Positions 9,184-19,930 of a stretch of DNA of 64,000 bases are shown here, piece by piece; position 1 is the first letter of the stretch, and every line of letters begins with the position of its first letter. The stretch spans positions 1,302,001 through 1,366,000 of the forward strand of contig NZ_CP060789.1 in NCBI RefSeq assembly GCF_014489575.1. Direction: 5' to 3'. Source of the stretch: Tessaracoccus defluvii (lineage in GTDB: Bacteria > Actinomycetota > Actinomycetes > Propionibacteriales > Propionibacteriaceae). The position numbers were made by a program, and so were the translations under genes. A model generated the notes under the pieces. That model was not told the DNA's origin and did no database searches. It saw nothing but the letters and a program-made list of their open reading frames with translations.

Positions 9184-10292
9184 CTACGGCCCCGTGATGC
9201 TGAAACGCGTCAGGACCGCCTTGTGATCCGTCGGCCACGGGGCCTGCGGTGTGAGGATCTCGTCGGCGCTGTCGTCGACCACGCGCTCGTTGCGGACGAT
9301 GGAGGATCGCGGCCCGACGACCGTGGAGGAGTCGATGGTGAGGCGGTCATCCGGCAGGGCGAAGATGTAGTCGATTCGGTCGCGCTCGTCTGCCTCCGGC
9401 GCCCACGTCAGCTTGGTGGTCGCGAACCCCTCGTTGTCCGACGGCCAGGTGAAGCCGGGATTGGCCACCGGGTCCGGATGGATCTCCCGGTAGGTGTCCA
9501 CGAGGCCCGCATCCAGCAGCTTCAGCGTCGTCTGCCACTGGATGACCACACCGTTGTGGTCGAAGAGGTCGGCCGCCTCGGCGGTCCAGTCCTGCGCCGA
9601 CGGCTCGTTGAAGTCCCCGCCGAGGACGACGACCCGACCGGCGGCACGCTCGCCGTCGATGTCTGCGAGCACCTCGTCGACCGCCGTCGGGCGGCCGGAA
9701 GCCTCGTTGGCCGCGAGCACCTGCTCGACATCGGTCACGGGGCGCCCAGCCGGTCCCAGCTGCCCGATCCGTCGGGCCAGTCGCCCTTGACCTTGCCGCC
9801 GTAGCCGCGCGGCAGGTAGGTCGTGTACCAGCGGTACTCGAGGTGTCCGCCGTAGACCGCGACCTCAGTGCCGTTGACGTCGATGACCGCCTTCGACCAC
9901 CACGTGCCCACCTCGGCTGTGGAGATGACCGGGTAGCGCGAGACGATGCCCGTGTCGGTGCCGAAGTAGTGGTCGTAGCCGAGCAGCCTGCCAACCTTCG
10001 CGGGCGCCCGCCCCACCTCAGGCATGAACGTCACATCGGCGTCGGTCTCGCGGATGATGTCGGCGATAGCCTGGGCGCCGTCGGGGATCTGCGAACCTCC
10101 GTGCCACACGTTGAAGGTGAGAACGTTGAGGCCGCTCACGCCGTCAACCGCCGGTTTCGGGTTGGCGGGTTCCGCGGCTGGCAGGCGCAGTTCGTCGTAT
10201 ACGAGCCACGACGCCAAGCCGACGAGGACCACGAGCACGGCGACGACGGCGACCAGCAGCCACCGGACTCCCCATGGCAGTGTGCGAGCCAT
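9184..10292 (-). CDS. Endonuclease/exonuclease/phosphatase family protein, frameshifted
   Basis: Membrane-anchored EEP-superfamily phosphodiesterase. The N-terminal half (9735-10292) has one membrane helix (WLLVAVVAVLVVLVGLASWLV), then LNVLTFNVWHGG, FMPEVG and YGGHLEYRW. The C-terminal half (9184-9738) has GGDFNEPSAQDW, IDYIF and the catalytic PTDHKAV. The two halves are in different frames and join as LGAP/VTDVEQ. Adding one C to the CCCC run (plus-strand G run 9739-9742) restores a single reading frame, so a sequence error is more likely than decay. It lies 3 nt after the P-loop kinase gene and is probably co-transcribed. The natural substrate is unknown. Confidence 0.85.
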
Positions 10293-10295
10293 GCT

Positions 10296-10970
10296 TCACC
10301 GGCCCTTTCGCTCAGGCGTCGGGCGGCTGTCCCCGGGCATTCGGTTATCCAGCTGGACCACGAGGCTGGCGCGGTCACGGCCGCGCTCAACCAGCGATGC
10401 GTTGGCCATGTCGACCCCGTCCACCCATGCCTCGGCCTCGGAGCGGCTCTCCCCGTGCTCCATGCGGCGTCCCACCAGCCGACGGCGCCGCTCCTCGGGT
10501 GCCACATCGATGAACCACACCTCGTCCAGCTCGCGCCGCACTGCATCCCATCCATCGTCGTCATGCAGGAGATAGTTGCCCTCCGTGAACACCAGCGGCA
10601 CCCCGGGCGGCACCGGAATCGCGCTGCCGATGGCCAGTTCGAGGCCGCGGTCGAATCGCGGGGCGTGGACGACTGCATCCGCCCGGCGGAGACGCTGCAA
10701 CAAGCAGACGTACCCGGCCACGTCGAAGGTGTCGGGCGCACCCTTGGCTGAGCGTCGACCCGCCTGCTCCAGCGTGGGATTGTCCAGGTGGAAGCCGTCC
10801 ATGGGCACGAGCATCGCGAGTCCATCCAGGGCCTTGGTCAGCGCCGTCCCCAGGGTGGTCTTGCCTGCCCCTGGCGCACCGACGATGCCCAGCAGCTTCC
10901 GGGTCCCCGAGTGGGCGAGGCTGGCAGCGCGTGCCAGCAGTTCCGGCACCGTCGCCGCGACTTCCTGCAT
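10296..10970 (-). CDS. Nucleoside/nucleotide kinase family protein (uridine kinase/phosphoribulokinase-like P-loop kinase)
   Basis: 224-residue P-loop kinase. Walker A is GAPGAGKTT near residue 32, followed by PMDGFHLDN with the catalytic Asp region, TFDVAGY, and FTEGNYLLHDD. The lid-like ERRRRLVGRRMEHG segment follows. This pattern fits the family containing uridine kinase, pantothenate kinase and phosphoribulokinase. Members annotated only as nucleoside/nucleotide kinase often phosphorylate sugars or pantothenate-like compounds, so the substrate is left open. The start at 10970 excludes a Pro/Arg-rich, non-conserved upstream extension. Confidence 0.85.
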   Translation of the reverse strand: MQEVAATVPELLARAASLAHSGTRKLLGIVGAPGAGKTTLGTALTKALDGLAMLVPMDGFHLDNPTLEQAGRRSAKGAPDTFDVAGYVCLLQRLRRADAVVHAPRFDRGLELAIGSAIPVPPGVPLVFTEGNYLLHDDDGWDAVRRELDEVWFIDVAPEERRRRLVGRRMEHGESRSEAEAWVDGVDMANASLVERGRDRASLVVQLDNRMPGDSRPTPERKGR

Positions 10971-11083
10971 GGGCCGACAGTAGTGCTGACGCGGCAGAGC
11001 ATCCCCTGGGTGTTCGAAAGATGAGTCGGGCGGGTCTCGTGACCGGGTTGGCGGGACTGCCCGGGCCACCGGCGTGCTGCGCG

Positions 11084-11719
11084 TTAGGAGCCGAGCTCCC
11101 GCTTCATGGCCCGTACCGTCATCGTCGCGGTCTGCAGGTCGGCGCCGGTCAGCTCGCGGTACCGCTTGATGGCGGCGATCTCACCCGTGCCGTGCAGCGC
11201 GCGGATGACCTCGTCGCGCTCGGAGTAGGTGAGGGGTCGCTGCGGCGCGGCCGGTAGCTGGGCCGTGCGGTTCTTGTTGAGGCTCGGCCAGATGACCCAG
11301 ATCCAGATGGCTGTCAGCGGCACGATGAACCAGGCGCCGTCGAGAGCGCCCGTGAGGAAGATGGCGATGAGCAGGATCCACCACTGGGCGTACCACGGCC
11401 TGCTCGGCGACTGCGGTTGAAGTTCGGCCGGCTGACCACCCCACTGGGCCGGGGGCATCGCCGGCTGGCTCGGGCCCCACTGCGCGTACGGGTCGACGCT
11501 GTAGGGGTCCGCCGGCATCCCGGCGGGAGTGGCGCCACCACCCGGCAGATCACGGAAGAGTGCCCGGAGCTCGGCTGCGGTGCGGGCGGCGAACGCCCTG
11601 TCCAGCCGGTCGTTGAACTCGTCGGGAGTCAGTCGCCCGGAGGCGAGATGATCCTGGAGCTGCGCGACGGCAGCCTCCCGCTCCGCATCGCCGATCCGCA
11701 TGCCGTCGTCACCAACCAT
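11084..11719 (-). CDS. DUF1707 domain membrane protein with an L7/L12-like C-terminal motif
   Basis: 211 residues. The N-terminus MRIGDAEREAAVAQLQDHL to ALFRDLPG is a DUF1707 (SHOCT-like) domain. A Pro/Gln-rich linker (about residues 60-120) follows, then a pair of membrane segments (WWILLIAIFLTGALDGAWFIVPLTAIWIWVI in pieces). The C-terminal ~45 residues, with EVIRALHGTGEIAAIKRYRELTG-type sequence, resemble the ribosomal L7/L12 C-terminal fold. The start could be ATG 11719 (GGGGGG before it) or ATG 11701. Function is unknown; DUF1707 proteins in Actinobacteria are often cell-envelope-associated. Confidence 0.78.
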   Translation of the reverse strand: MVGDDGMRIGDAEREAAVAQLQDHLASGRLTPDEFNDRLDRAFAARTAAELRALFRDLPGGGATPAGMPADPYSVDPYAQWGPSQPAMPPAQWGGQPAELQPQSPSRPWYAQWWILLIAIFLTGALDGAWFIVPLTAIWIWVIWPSLNKNRTAQLPAAPQRPLTYSERDEVIRALHGTGEIAAIKRYRELTGADLQTATMTVRAMKRELGS

Positions 11720-11815
11720 CCCCCCAGGGTACCGATCGGGGGCCCGATGGCAGCGCCCTGACCAGGCAGTGTCGCTGCGACCAGCCCTGACCTTGCAGGG
11801 AAGGTGCCACGCGGA

Positions 11816-12430
11816 TCACCTGACGGGCTGCCGCAGGATCGTGCGCAGCTTGTCGGACGTCACCCTGCGGAAGTCGCTGAGGTAGACCTCGTGGTGTCTG
11901 CCGGCCAGGCTGAGCCCATGCTCCGGGATGAACTCGTGGTGCATCCGCTCGAGCACCGGGCCCTCGTCGTCGAACGAGCCGACATGGAGCGTCTGGACAC
12001 AGAGCCCCTCCGACAGCGTCCCGAGCCGGACGTCGTCCAGCCGCGTGGGCCGGTTCCGGGTCCCCGCCTGCTGCACAGCCGTCTGGAAGTCCGCCTCGTC
12101 GAGCCAGGCGGGAACCATGAGCATCAACGTCCAGCTCCACCGGGACTTGTCCCGGGCGACGGTGAACGTGTCCATGTCCTCGGCCCACCACAACCCCTCC
12201 AGCGGCGGCACGACGTAGTCGCGGTCACGCTCCCGCTTGCTGATGAACTTCAGCTTGTAGGCCACGGGATACAGGGCGGCGAGCGCGTCGGTGTAGGCCG
12301 GCGAGGTATTGGGATCGCCGTGCCCGTCGACCATCAGGTACTGCCGGTCGGGCACCTCGACGAGGCGGAAGCCGCCCCGCGGCGCGGAGAAGCTGTCGAG
12401 GGTCTTCTTGAGGTCGATCTTCTCAGGCAT
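11816..12430 (-). CDS. GyrI-like small-molecule-binding domain protein
   Basis: 204 residues beginning MPEKIDLKKTLDSFSAPRG. The sequence (YLMVDGHGDPNTSPAYTDALAALYPVAYKLKF, read in pieces, then YVVPPLEGLWWAE and GPVLERMHHEFIPEHGL) matches GyrI-like proteins annotated in Actinobacteria, which carry a SOUL/GyrI-fold ligand-binding domain without a DNA-binding domain. ATG 12430 is preferred because AGGTGG lies 6 nt upstream; an in-frame GTG at 12439 is also possible. No membrane segment. The ligand is unknown. The 96-nt gap downstream of the DUF1707 start holds nothing that I recognise. Confidence 0.85.
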   Translation of the reverse strand: MPEKIDLKKTLDSFSAPRGGFRLVEVPDRQYLMVDGHGDPNTSPAYTDALAALYPVAYKLKFISKRERDRDYVVPPLEGLWWAEDMDTFTVARDKSRWSWTLMLMVPAWLDEADFQTAVQQAGTRNRPTRLDDVRLGTLSEGLCVQTLHVGSFDDEGPVLERMHHEFIPEHGLSLAGRHHEVYLSDFRRVTSDKLRTILRQPVR

Positions 12431-12602
12431 GTCTGCCACCTGTGCTTGGGTGCGGGCCGGACCTTCGCCGGCGAGGCCAGCGCCTCTTCACCCTAGTGAC
12501 GCCGCAACAACCTCGCCCGAACCGCTCCGAACAACGCCGGGAAACGCTTCTGCGTTGCCCGGATCTGACCATAATTGGCCTACCGTTCGGAAAGGAGATC
12601 AC

Positions 12603-13706
12603 ATGGAAAATGGTTCGAGCAACGCCCTCTACGGCCCCGGTTCCCATCGGCCCGCCGAGCCCTCCGTCACACCTTCGGAGACAGCGACGACGTCCGAAGC
12701 AGAAGCCCGTCTCCAGGCGATCGATGCCGAATGGCGTCGCGCAGTCTTGGAATCCATTGACGACGGCATGCTGCTCTTCGACGCGGACGGCCTCGTGCTG
12801 GAGATGAACCAGGCATTCGTCGACCTGTTCGGCTACACCCTCGACGATGGCCCATTCCGCCCTCCCTATCCCTGGTGGCCCACGGAGGCCGAAGACGCCG
12901 ACACCTTCGATACGATCCGGTGCTACTTCGACGAGGTCCTGGCGGGCCAGACGGAAGACAGAGAGTTCGCCTTCTTCGACCGCAACCGCACGCGGATCTG
13001 GGTCCGCACCAGCGGCACCGCCATCCAGCACGCGACGCTCGGCACCACCCATCTGCGGATCGTCCGCGACATCACCCGCGAGAGAGAAGCCCAGCGGCGC
13101 CGCTCCGCCGCCGCCGACGTGAGTCAGGCGTTCGCGTCTGTCGATGATCTGTCCGACCTCATCGGCATCGCCGAACACGGGTTCGGCCTGCTGTTCGACG
13201 GCGACTGCACCATCCAGCTGGGCGAGGACGACGGCCGGTACTGGTTCAACGCCCGCGAACTGTCCAGCCCGGACTCCCTCCCGGTCGAGGTCCAGATTGG
13301 TCTGGATGGCAGTCCCAGCCCCGACACCATCGCGCTGCGCCCCGGGATACTCCTGATCCCGCCCGCCCCGGGCGTCGGCTGCAGGGCATGGGTCCAGTTC
13401 CCGCGGGCACGGAGGCTCACCGTCGACGAGATGGTCGCGGCCGACCTTCTCGCGGCGGCCTTCGCCGCAGCCCTCAGCCGCCTCCTGGCCCAACAGGAGG
13501 CATCCGACCACCTCACCAACCTTCGACTCGCCGTGGAGAGCCACCGGTTGATCGGCCAGGCGACCGGGATCCTCGTGGAGCGTCACCGCATCCTGCCCGC
13601 CGAGGCCTTCGGTCGACTCCGGCGGGCAAGCCAGCATCGCAACGTCAAACTCCGCGACCTCGCCGAGCAGGTCGTCGAGTCGGGCAACGAGCCGGAGGAT
13701 GCGTAG
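12603..13706 (+). CDS. PAS and ANTAR domain-containing regulator
   Basis: 367 residues. After a Ser/Thr/Pro-rich head (1-40) comes a PAS domain (about 45-160: ESIDDGMLLFDADGLVLEMN, VRDITRERE), then a GAF-like middle region (about 175-300), and a C-terminal ANTAR RNA-binding domain (LRLAVESHRLIGQATGILVER, then FGRLRRASQHRNVKLRDLAEQV). ANTAR proteins bind paired hexaloop hairpins in mRNA leaders and act as antiterminators. AAGGAGAT lies just before the ATG at 12603. It converges with the SigF-type sigma gene, which suggests a stress-signalling module, but its RNA targets cannot be told from sequence. Confidence 0.9.
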   Translation: MENGSSNALYGPGSHRPAEPSVTPSETATTSEAEARLQAIDAEWRRAVLESIDDGMLLFDADGLVLEMNQAFVDLFGYTLDDGPFRPPYPWWPTEAEDADTFDTIRCYFDEVLAGQTEDREFAFFDRNRTRIWVRTSGTAIQHATLGTTHLRIVRDITREREAQRRRSAAADVSQAFASVDDLSDLIGIAEHGFGLLFDGDCTIQLGEDDGRYWFNARELSSPDSLPVEVQIGLDGSPSPDTIALRPGILLIPPAPGVGCRAWVQFPRARRLTVDEMVAADLLAAAFAAALSRLLAQQEASDHLTNLRLAVESHRLIGQATGILVERHRILPAEAFGRLRRASQHRNVKLRDLAEQVVESGNEPEDA

Positions 13707-13727
13707 GTGAGCCCGGGTTCCCTCCCC

Positions 13728-14522
13728 TCAGGCGGCCTGATCAACGTCTCCGTCGAGGAGTCCTCGGAGGCGTTCCAAGGCCTGACGCAGGATGCGTGAG
13801 ATCTGCATCTGGGAGACGCCGAGGCGCTCGCCGATCTCCGCCTGGGTGAGGTCCTCCGCGTAGCGCAGGCTGAGGACCCGCTGTTCTCGAAGCGACAGGA
13901 GGGCAAGCGCACGGCGCAGATCGATCTGTTCGTCGAGGCCGGAGAGATCTGTCGAACCGGCGATCACATCCCCCAGCCTCGAGACGGACCCCTCACCTAC
14001 GGGTGCATCGAGGGCGGCGGGTCGATAGTTGGTCGAGGACATGATGCAGGCCCGCACCTGCTCAGCGTCTGTGTCGAGGTACTCGGCCACCTCGGACTCC
14101 CGTGGCTCGCGATGCAGAGACTGGACAAGGTCGGCTCGGGCTGACTCCACCCTGGGGCGGAGCTCCTGCGTCGACCGTGAAGGCCGCACCGCCCAGCAGT
14201 GGTCGCGGAAGTATCTCCGCAGCTCACCCACGATGGTGGGAACGGCGAATGTGACGAAGGGATTCCCCTCGTCCGTCCGGAACCGTCTGACGGCCAGCAC
14301 GAGGCCGATGCTGGCCACCTGGACGAGATCGTCGTGTTCGGCGCCGCGGCGCGCATAGCGTCGCGCCAAGGCGTCGCACAACGGAAGGTTCGTCTCGACG
14401 ATGAGCCCGGTCACTCGGCGGCGGTTCTCTCCTCCGGTCACAAGATCCAGCTGGCTGAACAGTTCATGGGTCCGCAACTCGCGCTCGGATTCGGTCAATG
14501 TGGTTTCTGGCCCACGTGCCAT
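13728..14522 (-). CDS. SigB/SigF/SigG family RNA polymerase sigma factor
   Basis: 264-residue group 3 sigma factor. Region 2 is clear (ARRYARRGAEHDDLVQVASIG, then FVTFAVPTIVGELRRYFRD), region 3 is moderate, and region 4 is a good helix-turn-helix (LSLREQRVLSLRYAEDLTQAEIGERLGVSQMQISRILRQ, in part). This is the SigF/SigB type that directs general stress genes in Actinobacteria. ATG 14522 has GGGAGAG upstream. No anti-sigma or anti-anti-sigma gene lies beside it in this window, unlike the usual sigF operon. A SigF-type promoter occurs 180 nt away on the other strand in front of the YHS gene. Confidence 0.9.
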   Translation of the reverse strand: MARGPETTLTESERELRTHELFSQLDLVTGGENRRRVTGLIVETNLPLCDALARRYARRGAEHDDLVQVASIGLVLAVRRFRTDEGNPFVTFAVPTIVGELRRYFRDHCWAVRPSRSTQELRPRVESARADLVQSLHREPRESEVAEYLDTDAEQVRACIMSSTNYRPAALDAPVGEGSVSRLGDVIAGSTDLSGLDEQIDLRRALALLSLREQRVLSLRYAEDLTQAEIGERLGVSQMQISRILRQALERLRGLLDGDVDQAA

Positions 14523-14684
14523 GGCAACTCTCCCAACGGGAATCGCCGAAGTCGGCACGTGGTTTGACCGCTTCGTCCTCTCCAGCTTGTCACGGCCGAG
14601 GGCCAACCACAACCCCCGAAGGGGTAAAGGAGAGCGGCCTTCTTGTCACAACATCTCCTCCAGGAGGGATCCCGGTCCCCCCTG

Positions 14685-14708
14685 GTTTGTCACGGCGCCC
14701 GGTGGGTA
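14685..14708 (+). promoter_or_regulatory. SigF-type promoter for the YHS gene
   Basis: GTTT (14685-14688), a 15-nt spacer, then GGGTA (14704-14708). This fits the actinobacterial SigF consensus of GTTT and GGGTA separated by 15-17 nt. The predicted start falls about 25 nt before the YHS ATG, leaving room for its AAGGAG site. Inference: the neighbouring sigma factor reads it. Confidence 0.55.
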
Positions 14709-14741
14709 CTGACGGGATGTCGTCAACCGAAGGAGAGCGAC

Positions 14742-14894
14742 ATGACCACCACGATGCAGTGCCCCATCTGTCAGATGGACGTGGACCCCCAGAACGCCCC
14801 GTCCGCCACCTACAACGGTGAGGAATACCATTTCTGCTCGGAAGGGTGCCGTGAGAAGTTCCTCCAGGATCCAGCAGGCCACGCCCGCCCCTGA
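14742..14894 (+). CDS. Small YHS domain protein
   Basis: 50-residue protein that is almost entirely one YHS domain: MQCPICQMDV with a Cys pair, then YNGEEYHFCSEGCREKFLQDP with two more Cys and a His. YHS domains bind metals and occur in metal-transport and heavy-metal proteins; this stand-alone form may be a metal carrier or sensor. AAGGAGAGCGAC places the ATG at 14742; a longer in-frame start at 14643 is rejected because it would run through the promoter. A strong terminator follows the stop. Confidence 0.88.
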   Translation: MTTTMQCPICQMDVDPQNAPSATYNGEEYHFCSEGCREKFLQDPAGHARP

Positions 14895-14903
14895 CCCCTC
14901 CGG

Positions 14904-14935
14904 AAGGCAGCGGGACTTCGGTCCCACTGCCTTCT
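14904..14935 (+). terminator. Rho-independent-type terminator after the YHS gene
   Basis: GAAGGCAG and GGGAC on one side pair with GTCCC and CTGCCTTC on the other across a TTCG tetraloop, with one mismatch in the stem, followed by TTCCTT. It lies 10 nt after the YHS stop codon. Confidence 0.75.
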
Positions 14936-14989
14936 TCCTTGCCCTGCCAAGGATGTGTAGTTCCGTGACCATGCGGGTATGAGCAGGAC

Positions 14990-15907
14990 ATGAATGGAAC
15001 GGACACCTCGATGAACACCATCAACGACAGCGCAGAGGACCTCGCCACCCGGGGTGGAGGGTTCCCCGCACAGGAGCAGCAACCTCCCGGCCATACGACC
15101 GACATGACGCCCATCCCGGACCACGGGGAGAAGACATGGATCGGACGCGGACGACTCGAGGGTCTCCGGGCCCTGATCACGGGCGGGGACTCGGGAATCG
15201 GACGCGCGGTCGCGATCACTTTCGCCCGGGAGGGCGCCGATGTGGCCATCAGCTACCTTCCCGAGGAACAGTCGGATGCGGAGGACGTAGCGGCGTGGGT
15301 GGAGCGTGAGAGGCGGACATGCATCCTGCTGCCTGGCGATATCCGAGACGAGCAGACGTGCCGGAACACGGTCGATGTCGCGGCGCGTCAGCTGGGTGGC
15401 CTCGACGTGCTCGTCAACAACGCCGGTCACCAGTGGGCGCGCCGTGAGCGAGGCCTGGAGGACGTCACCACTGAGGACATGGATCAGGTCTTCAAGACTA
15501 ACCTCTACGCACTGATCTGGATCACCCAGCAGGCGCTCAAGCACCTCGACAAGGGTGCCAGCATCATCAATGTCAGCTCGATCCAGGCCAGGGAACCCTC
15601 CGCCGCACTCATCGACTACGCGGCCACGAAGGCTGCGATCAACAACTTCACCGTCAATCTTGCTGAGGAGTTGGGCCCCCGCGGGATCCGCGTCAACGCC
15701 GTGGCCCCCGGCCCGATCTGGACCCCCTTGCAGCCCGCGACCAAGAACGGCGAGGACATGCCCAGCTTCGGTGAGAACACCCCGCTCGGCCGTGCCGGTC
15801 AACCGTCCGAGCTCGCAGGGGCCTTCGTCTTCCTGGCATCTCCCCTGGAGGCGTCGTACGTCTCAGGCGCGGTACTGGGGGTCACGGGCGGCCGTCCGGT
15901 CTTCTGA
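14990..15907 (+). CDS. SDR family oxidoreductase (general stress protein 39 / YghA-like)
   Basis: 305-residue NAD(P)-dependent short-chain dehydrogenase. The cofactor motif is TGGDSGIG; NNAGHQWA follows, then Ser in NVSSIQ and the YAATK catalytic pair, and APGPIWTPLQP. The ~45-residue N-terminal extension with GKTWIGRGRLEG-type sequence is typical of the GSP39/YghA stress subgroup. The start may be ATG 14990 or ATG 15011. A GGGTAT -10 element of SigF type lies at 14975-14980; a transcript from it would begin near 14987, which favours the later start. Likely a stress-induced aldehyde or ketone reductase. Confidence 0.9.
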   Translation: MNGTDTSMNTINDSAEDLATRGGGFPAQEQQPPGHTTDMTPIPDHGEKTWIGRGRLEGLRALITGGDSGIGRAVAITFAREGADVAISYLPEEQSDAEDVAAWVERERRTCILLPGDIRDEQTCRNTVDVAARQLGGLDVLVNNAGHQWARRERGLEDVTTEDMDQVFKTNLYALIWITQQALKHLDKGASIINVSSIQAREPSAALIDYAATKAAINNFTVNLAEELGPRGIRVNAVAPGPIWTPLQPATKNGEDMPSFGENTPLGRAGQPSELAGAFVFLASPLEASYVSGAVLGVTGGRPVF

Positions 15908-15927
15908 CGGCCGCCACCTCCGCCAAC

Positions 15928-18107
<2,180 letters not shown>

Positions 18108-18180
18108 GGGTCGGTCCTTTCAGGTTGGCGGCGCGACGGCCCACCCCTGGTCGCGGTGCGGTTCGCGTCGTTGCGATGCT

Positions 18181-18192
18181 GTGTGCGCTCAC
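18181..18192. promoter_or_regulatory. Candidate LacI-type operator between galactanase and regulator
   Basis: TGTGCGCTCACA, palindromic at 10 of 12 positions, with the TGTG-N4-CACA pattern and CG/GC centre seen in many LacI-family operators. It lies 74 nt upstream of the galactanase start and about 140 nt from the LacI start, a fitting place to control both. Based only on its symmetry and place. Confidence 0.4.
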
Positions 18193-18333
18193 AGCCTGAC
18201 ACGGCCGGCCCCCGGACGGAGCAGGTTCGCGAAATCGACACCGGCGCGAAGGCGCCCCGCTGCAGGGCTCGTACCGCTCCCAGTCCATCGGGAACCGCTG
18301 CCGTCAGCCCCGACCTTCCCTAGACTCTGCCCC

Positions 18334-19347
18334 GTGACCGACCACCGACCTCGCCGCCGTCCCACCATCGAGGACGTCGCACGGGCATCCGGCGTCTCGC
18401 GAGGGACCGTCTCGCGGGTCCTCAACGGGGGGCACTGGGTCAGCGACGGTGCACGCTCCGCCGTCGAGAAGGCCATCGACAGCACCGGCTACCGCATCAA
18501 TGCCCACGCCCGCAGCCTCGCCACCGCCCGGGGCGACTCCGTGGCGTTCCTGCTGACCGAACAGCAGGAACGGTTCTTCGACGACCCCAACTTCTCCACC
18601 CTCATGCGCGGCGCGGCCGACGCGCTCGCCGAGCAGGACATGACGCTGGTGCTGCTGCTCGCCGGAACCGACGACGACCAGCGCCGGGCCTCCGACTTCA
18701 TCCGGACCGGCCGCGTCGACGGCGCACTGCTCGTCTCGTCACACGCGGGGCGCCTCGCCTTCCTGCAGGACCTCGTCGACGCCCACGTGCCCGTCATCTC
18801 CTGCGGCGCCCCGCTGGGCCACGAGCGCAGCATCGGCTACGTCGCAGCCGACGACGTCGAGGGTGCCCGGCGCATGGCCGCCCACCTGCTGGCCTCCGGC
18901 AGGGAGCGGATCGGGCTGATCGCCGGACCCCAGGACACCTCCGGCGGGCGCGACCGCCTCGCCGGCTTCCGGGATGAGGTCGGCGACGTCGACCCGGCCC
19001 GGATCGCGTACGGCGACTACTCGCGCGCCTCCGGCGACGCGGCCATGGAGCAGCTGCTGCGGACCGCCCCCGACCTCGACGCCGTCTTCGCTGCGAACGA
19101 CGTCATGGCCGCCGGCGCGATCGACGCCCTGCACAGGGCCGGTAGAAGGGTGCCCGACGACGTGGCCGTCGCCGGCTTCGACGACGCTCCCATCGCCTCG
19201 CGGAACTCCCCCACGCTGACGACGATGCGGCAGCCCTTCGACCGCATCGCTCACGAAATGGTCAGGATGCTGCTCGAGGTGATCGGCGGGCGGCCCGCAG
19301 GCCGGCTCACCCTGCCCACCGAGCTGGTGGTGCGGGAGTCGGCCTGA
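18334..19347 (+). CDS. LacI family transcriptional regulator
   Basis: 337-residue repressor with GTG start. The N-terminal helix-turn-helix is PTIEDVARASGVSRGTVSRVL, with hinge helix sequence YRINAHARSLATAR. The periplasmic-binding-protein-like core has typical LacI strands (VDGALLVSS, ERIGLIAGP, DAVFAANDVMAAGAIDAL, VAVAGFDDAP). The divergent galactanase gene makes galactan oligosaccharides or galactose likely inducers. The upstream in-frame sequence back to 17848 lies inside the galactanase gene and is not part of the protein. Confidence 0.92.
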   Translation: MTDHRPRRRPTIEDVARASGVSRGTVSRVLNGGHWVSDGARSAVEKAIDSTGYRINAHARSLATARGDSVAFLLTEQQERFFDDPNFSTLMRGAADALAEQDMTLVLLLAGTDDDQRRASDFIRTGRVDGALLVSSHAGRLAFLQDLVDAHVPVISCGAPLGHERSIGYVAADDVEGARRMAAHLLASGRERIGLIAGPQDTSGGRDRLAGFRDEVGDVDPARIAYGDYSRASGDAAMEQLLRTAPDLDAVFAANDVMAAGAIDALHRAGRRVPDDVAVAGFDDAPIASRNSPTLTTMRQPFDRIAHEMVRMLLEVIGGRPAGRLTLPTELVVRESA

Positions 19348-19359
19348 CGGGCGCTCGGC

Positions 19360-19836
19360 TCAACCCAGCTGCTCGAGGATCCGGCCCAGCAACCCTGGCC
19401 CGACCCGCCACAGGCCTCTGCGCCCGCGGGCCTCGACCGGTTCCCGCAGCGCGATCGGATCGGTCAGCACCAGATGCTGTTGGCCGCGCAGCGCCCACGG
19501 CGAGCACATGCGCAGGGCGTTGCCGTACTCGTCGGCTCCGCACCAGCTCGCATCATGGGAGTCGACGAGGTTCGCCACGCCGATGACGGCGCCCACCTCG
19601 AACCGACGCTCCCTGCGGATGGAGGACGGGAGTTGTCGCAGCGCCGCGACATCCGGGTGCGCGGGGGCGAAGATCGCCACCGGACCCCGGTAGTTGCCGA
19701 TGGGCAGCAGCCGGTTCTCGATGTCCTTGCCGTCGTGGAAGATCTGCCAGGCCCACGGTTGCTTCACGCTCAACACGCGGAGTTCGCTCAGCGGCGTCAG
19801 CTGCCTCACGGGACTCGGCGTGGTGGCCGTACTCAT
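19360..19836 (-). CDS. ASCH domain-containing protein
   Basis: 158 residues with an ASCH (PUA-like) domain: VLSVKQPWAWQIFHDGKDIENR, YRGPVAIFAPA and GAVIGVANLVD. ASCH domains bind RNA and are proposed transcription or translation co-regulators. The ATG at 19836 has AAAGGA about 9 nt upstream. The gene converges with lacI (12 nt between stops). Its leader region contains two strong hairpins (see 19931-19979). The specific function is unknown. Confidence 0.85.
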   Translation of the reverse strand: MSTATTPSPVRQLTPLSELRVLSVKQPWAWQIFHDGKDIENRLLPIGNYRGPVAIFAPAHPDVAALRQLPSSIRRERRFEVGAVIGVANLVDSHDASWCGADEYGNALRMCSPWALRGQQHLVLTDPIALREPVEARGRRGLWRVGPGLLGRILEQLG

Positions 19837-19930
19837 CACTGGACTTCCTTTCCGATGCGGGGCTCGCCGGAGGGCCCGGCGCAGCTCCTGGGGTGGTGCG
19901 CGGGCGAAGGGGGACAGCCCGCATGCGTCG

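Noticed and set aside
9184..10292. Two separate genes with a GTGA overlap
   Set aside because: The two parts make one EEP domain, with the catalytic Asn/Glu in the first and Asp/His in the second; one added C joins them.
12309..12602. N-terminal extension of the PAS-ANTAR protein
   Set aside because: The frame is open but antisense to the GyrI-like gene; AAGGAGAT just before ATG 12603 sets the start.
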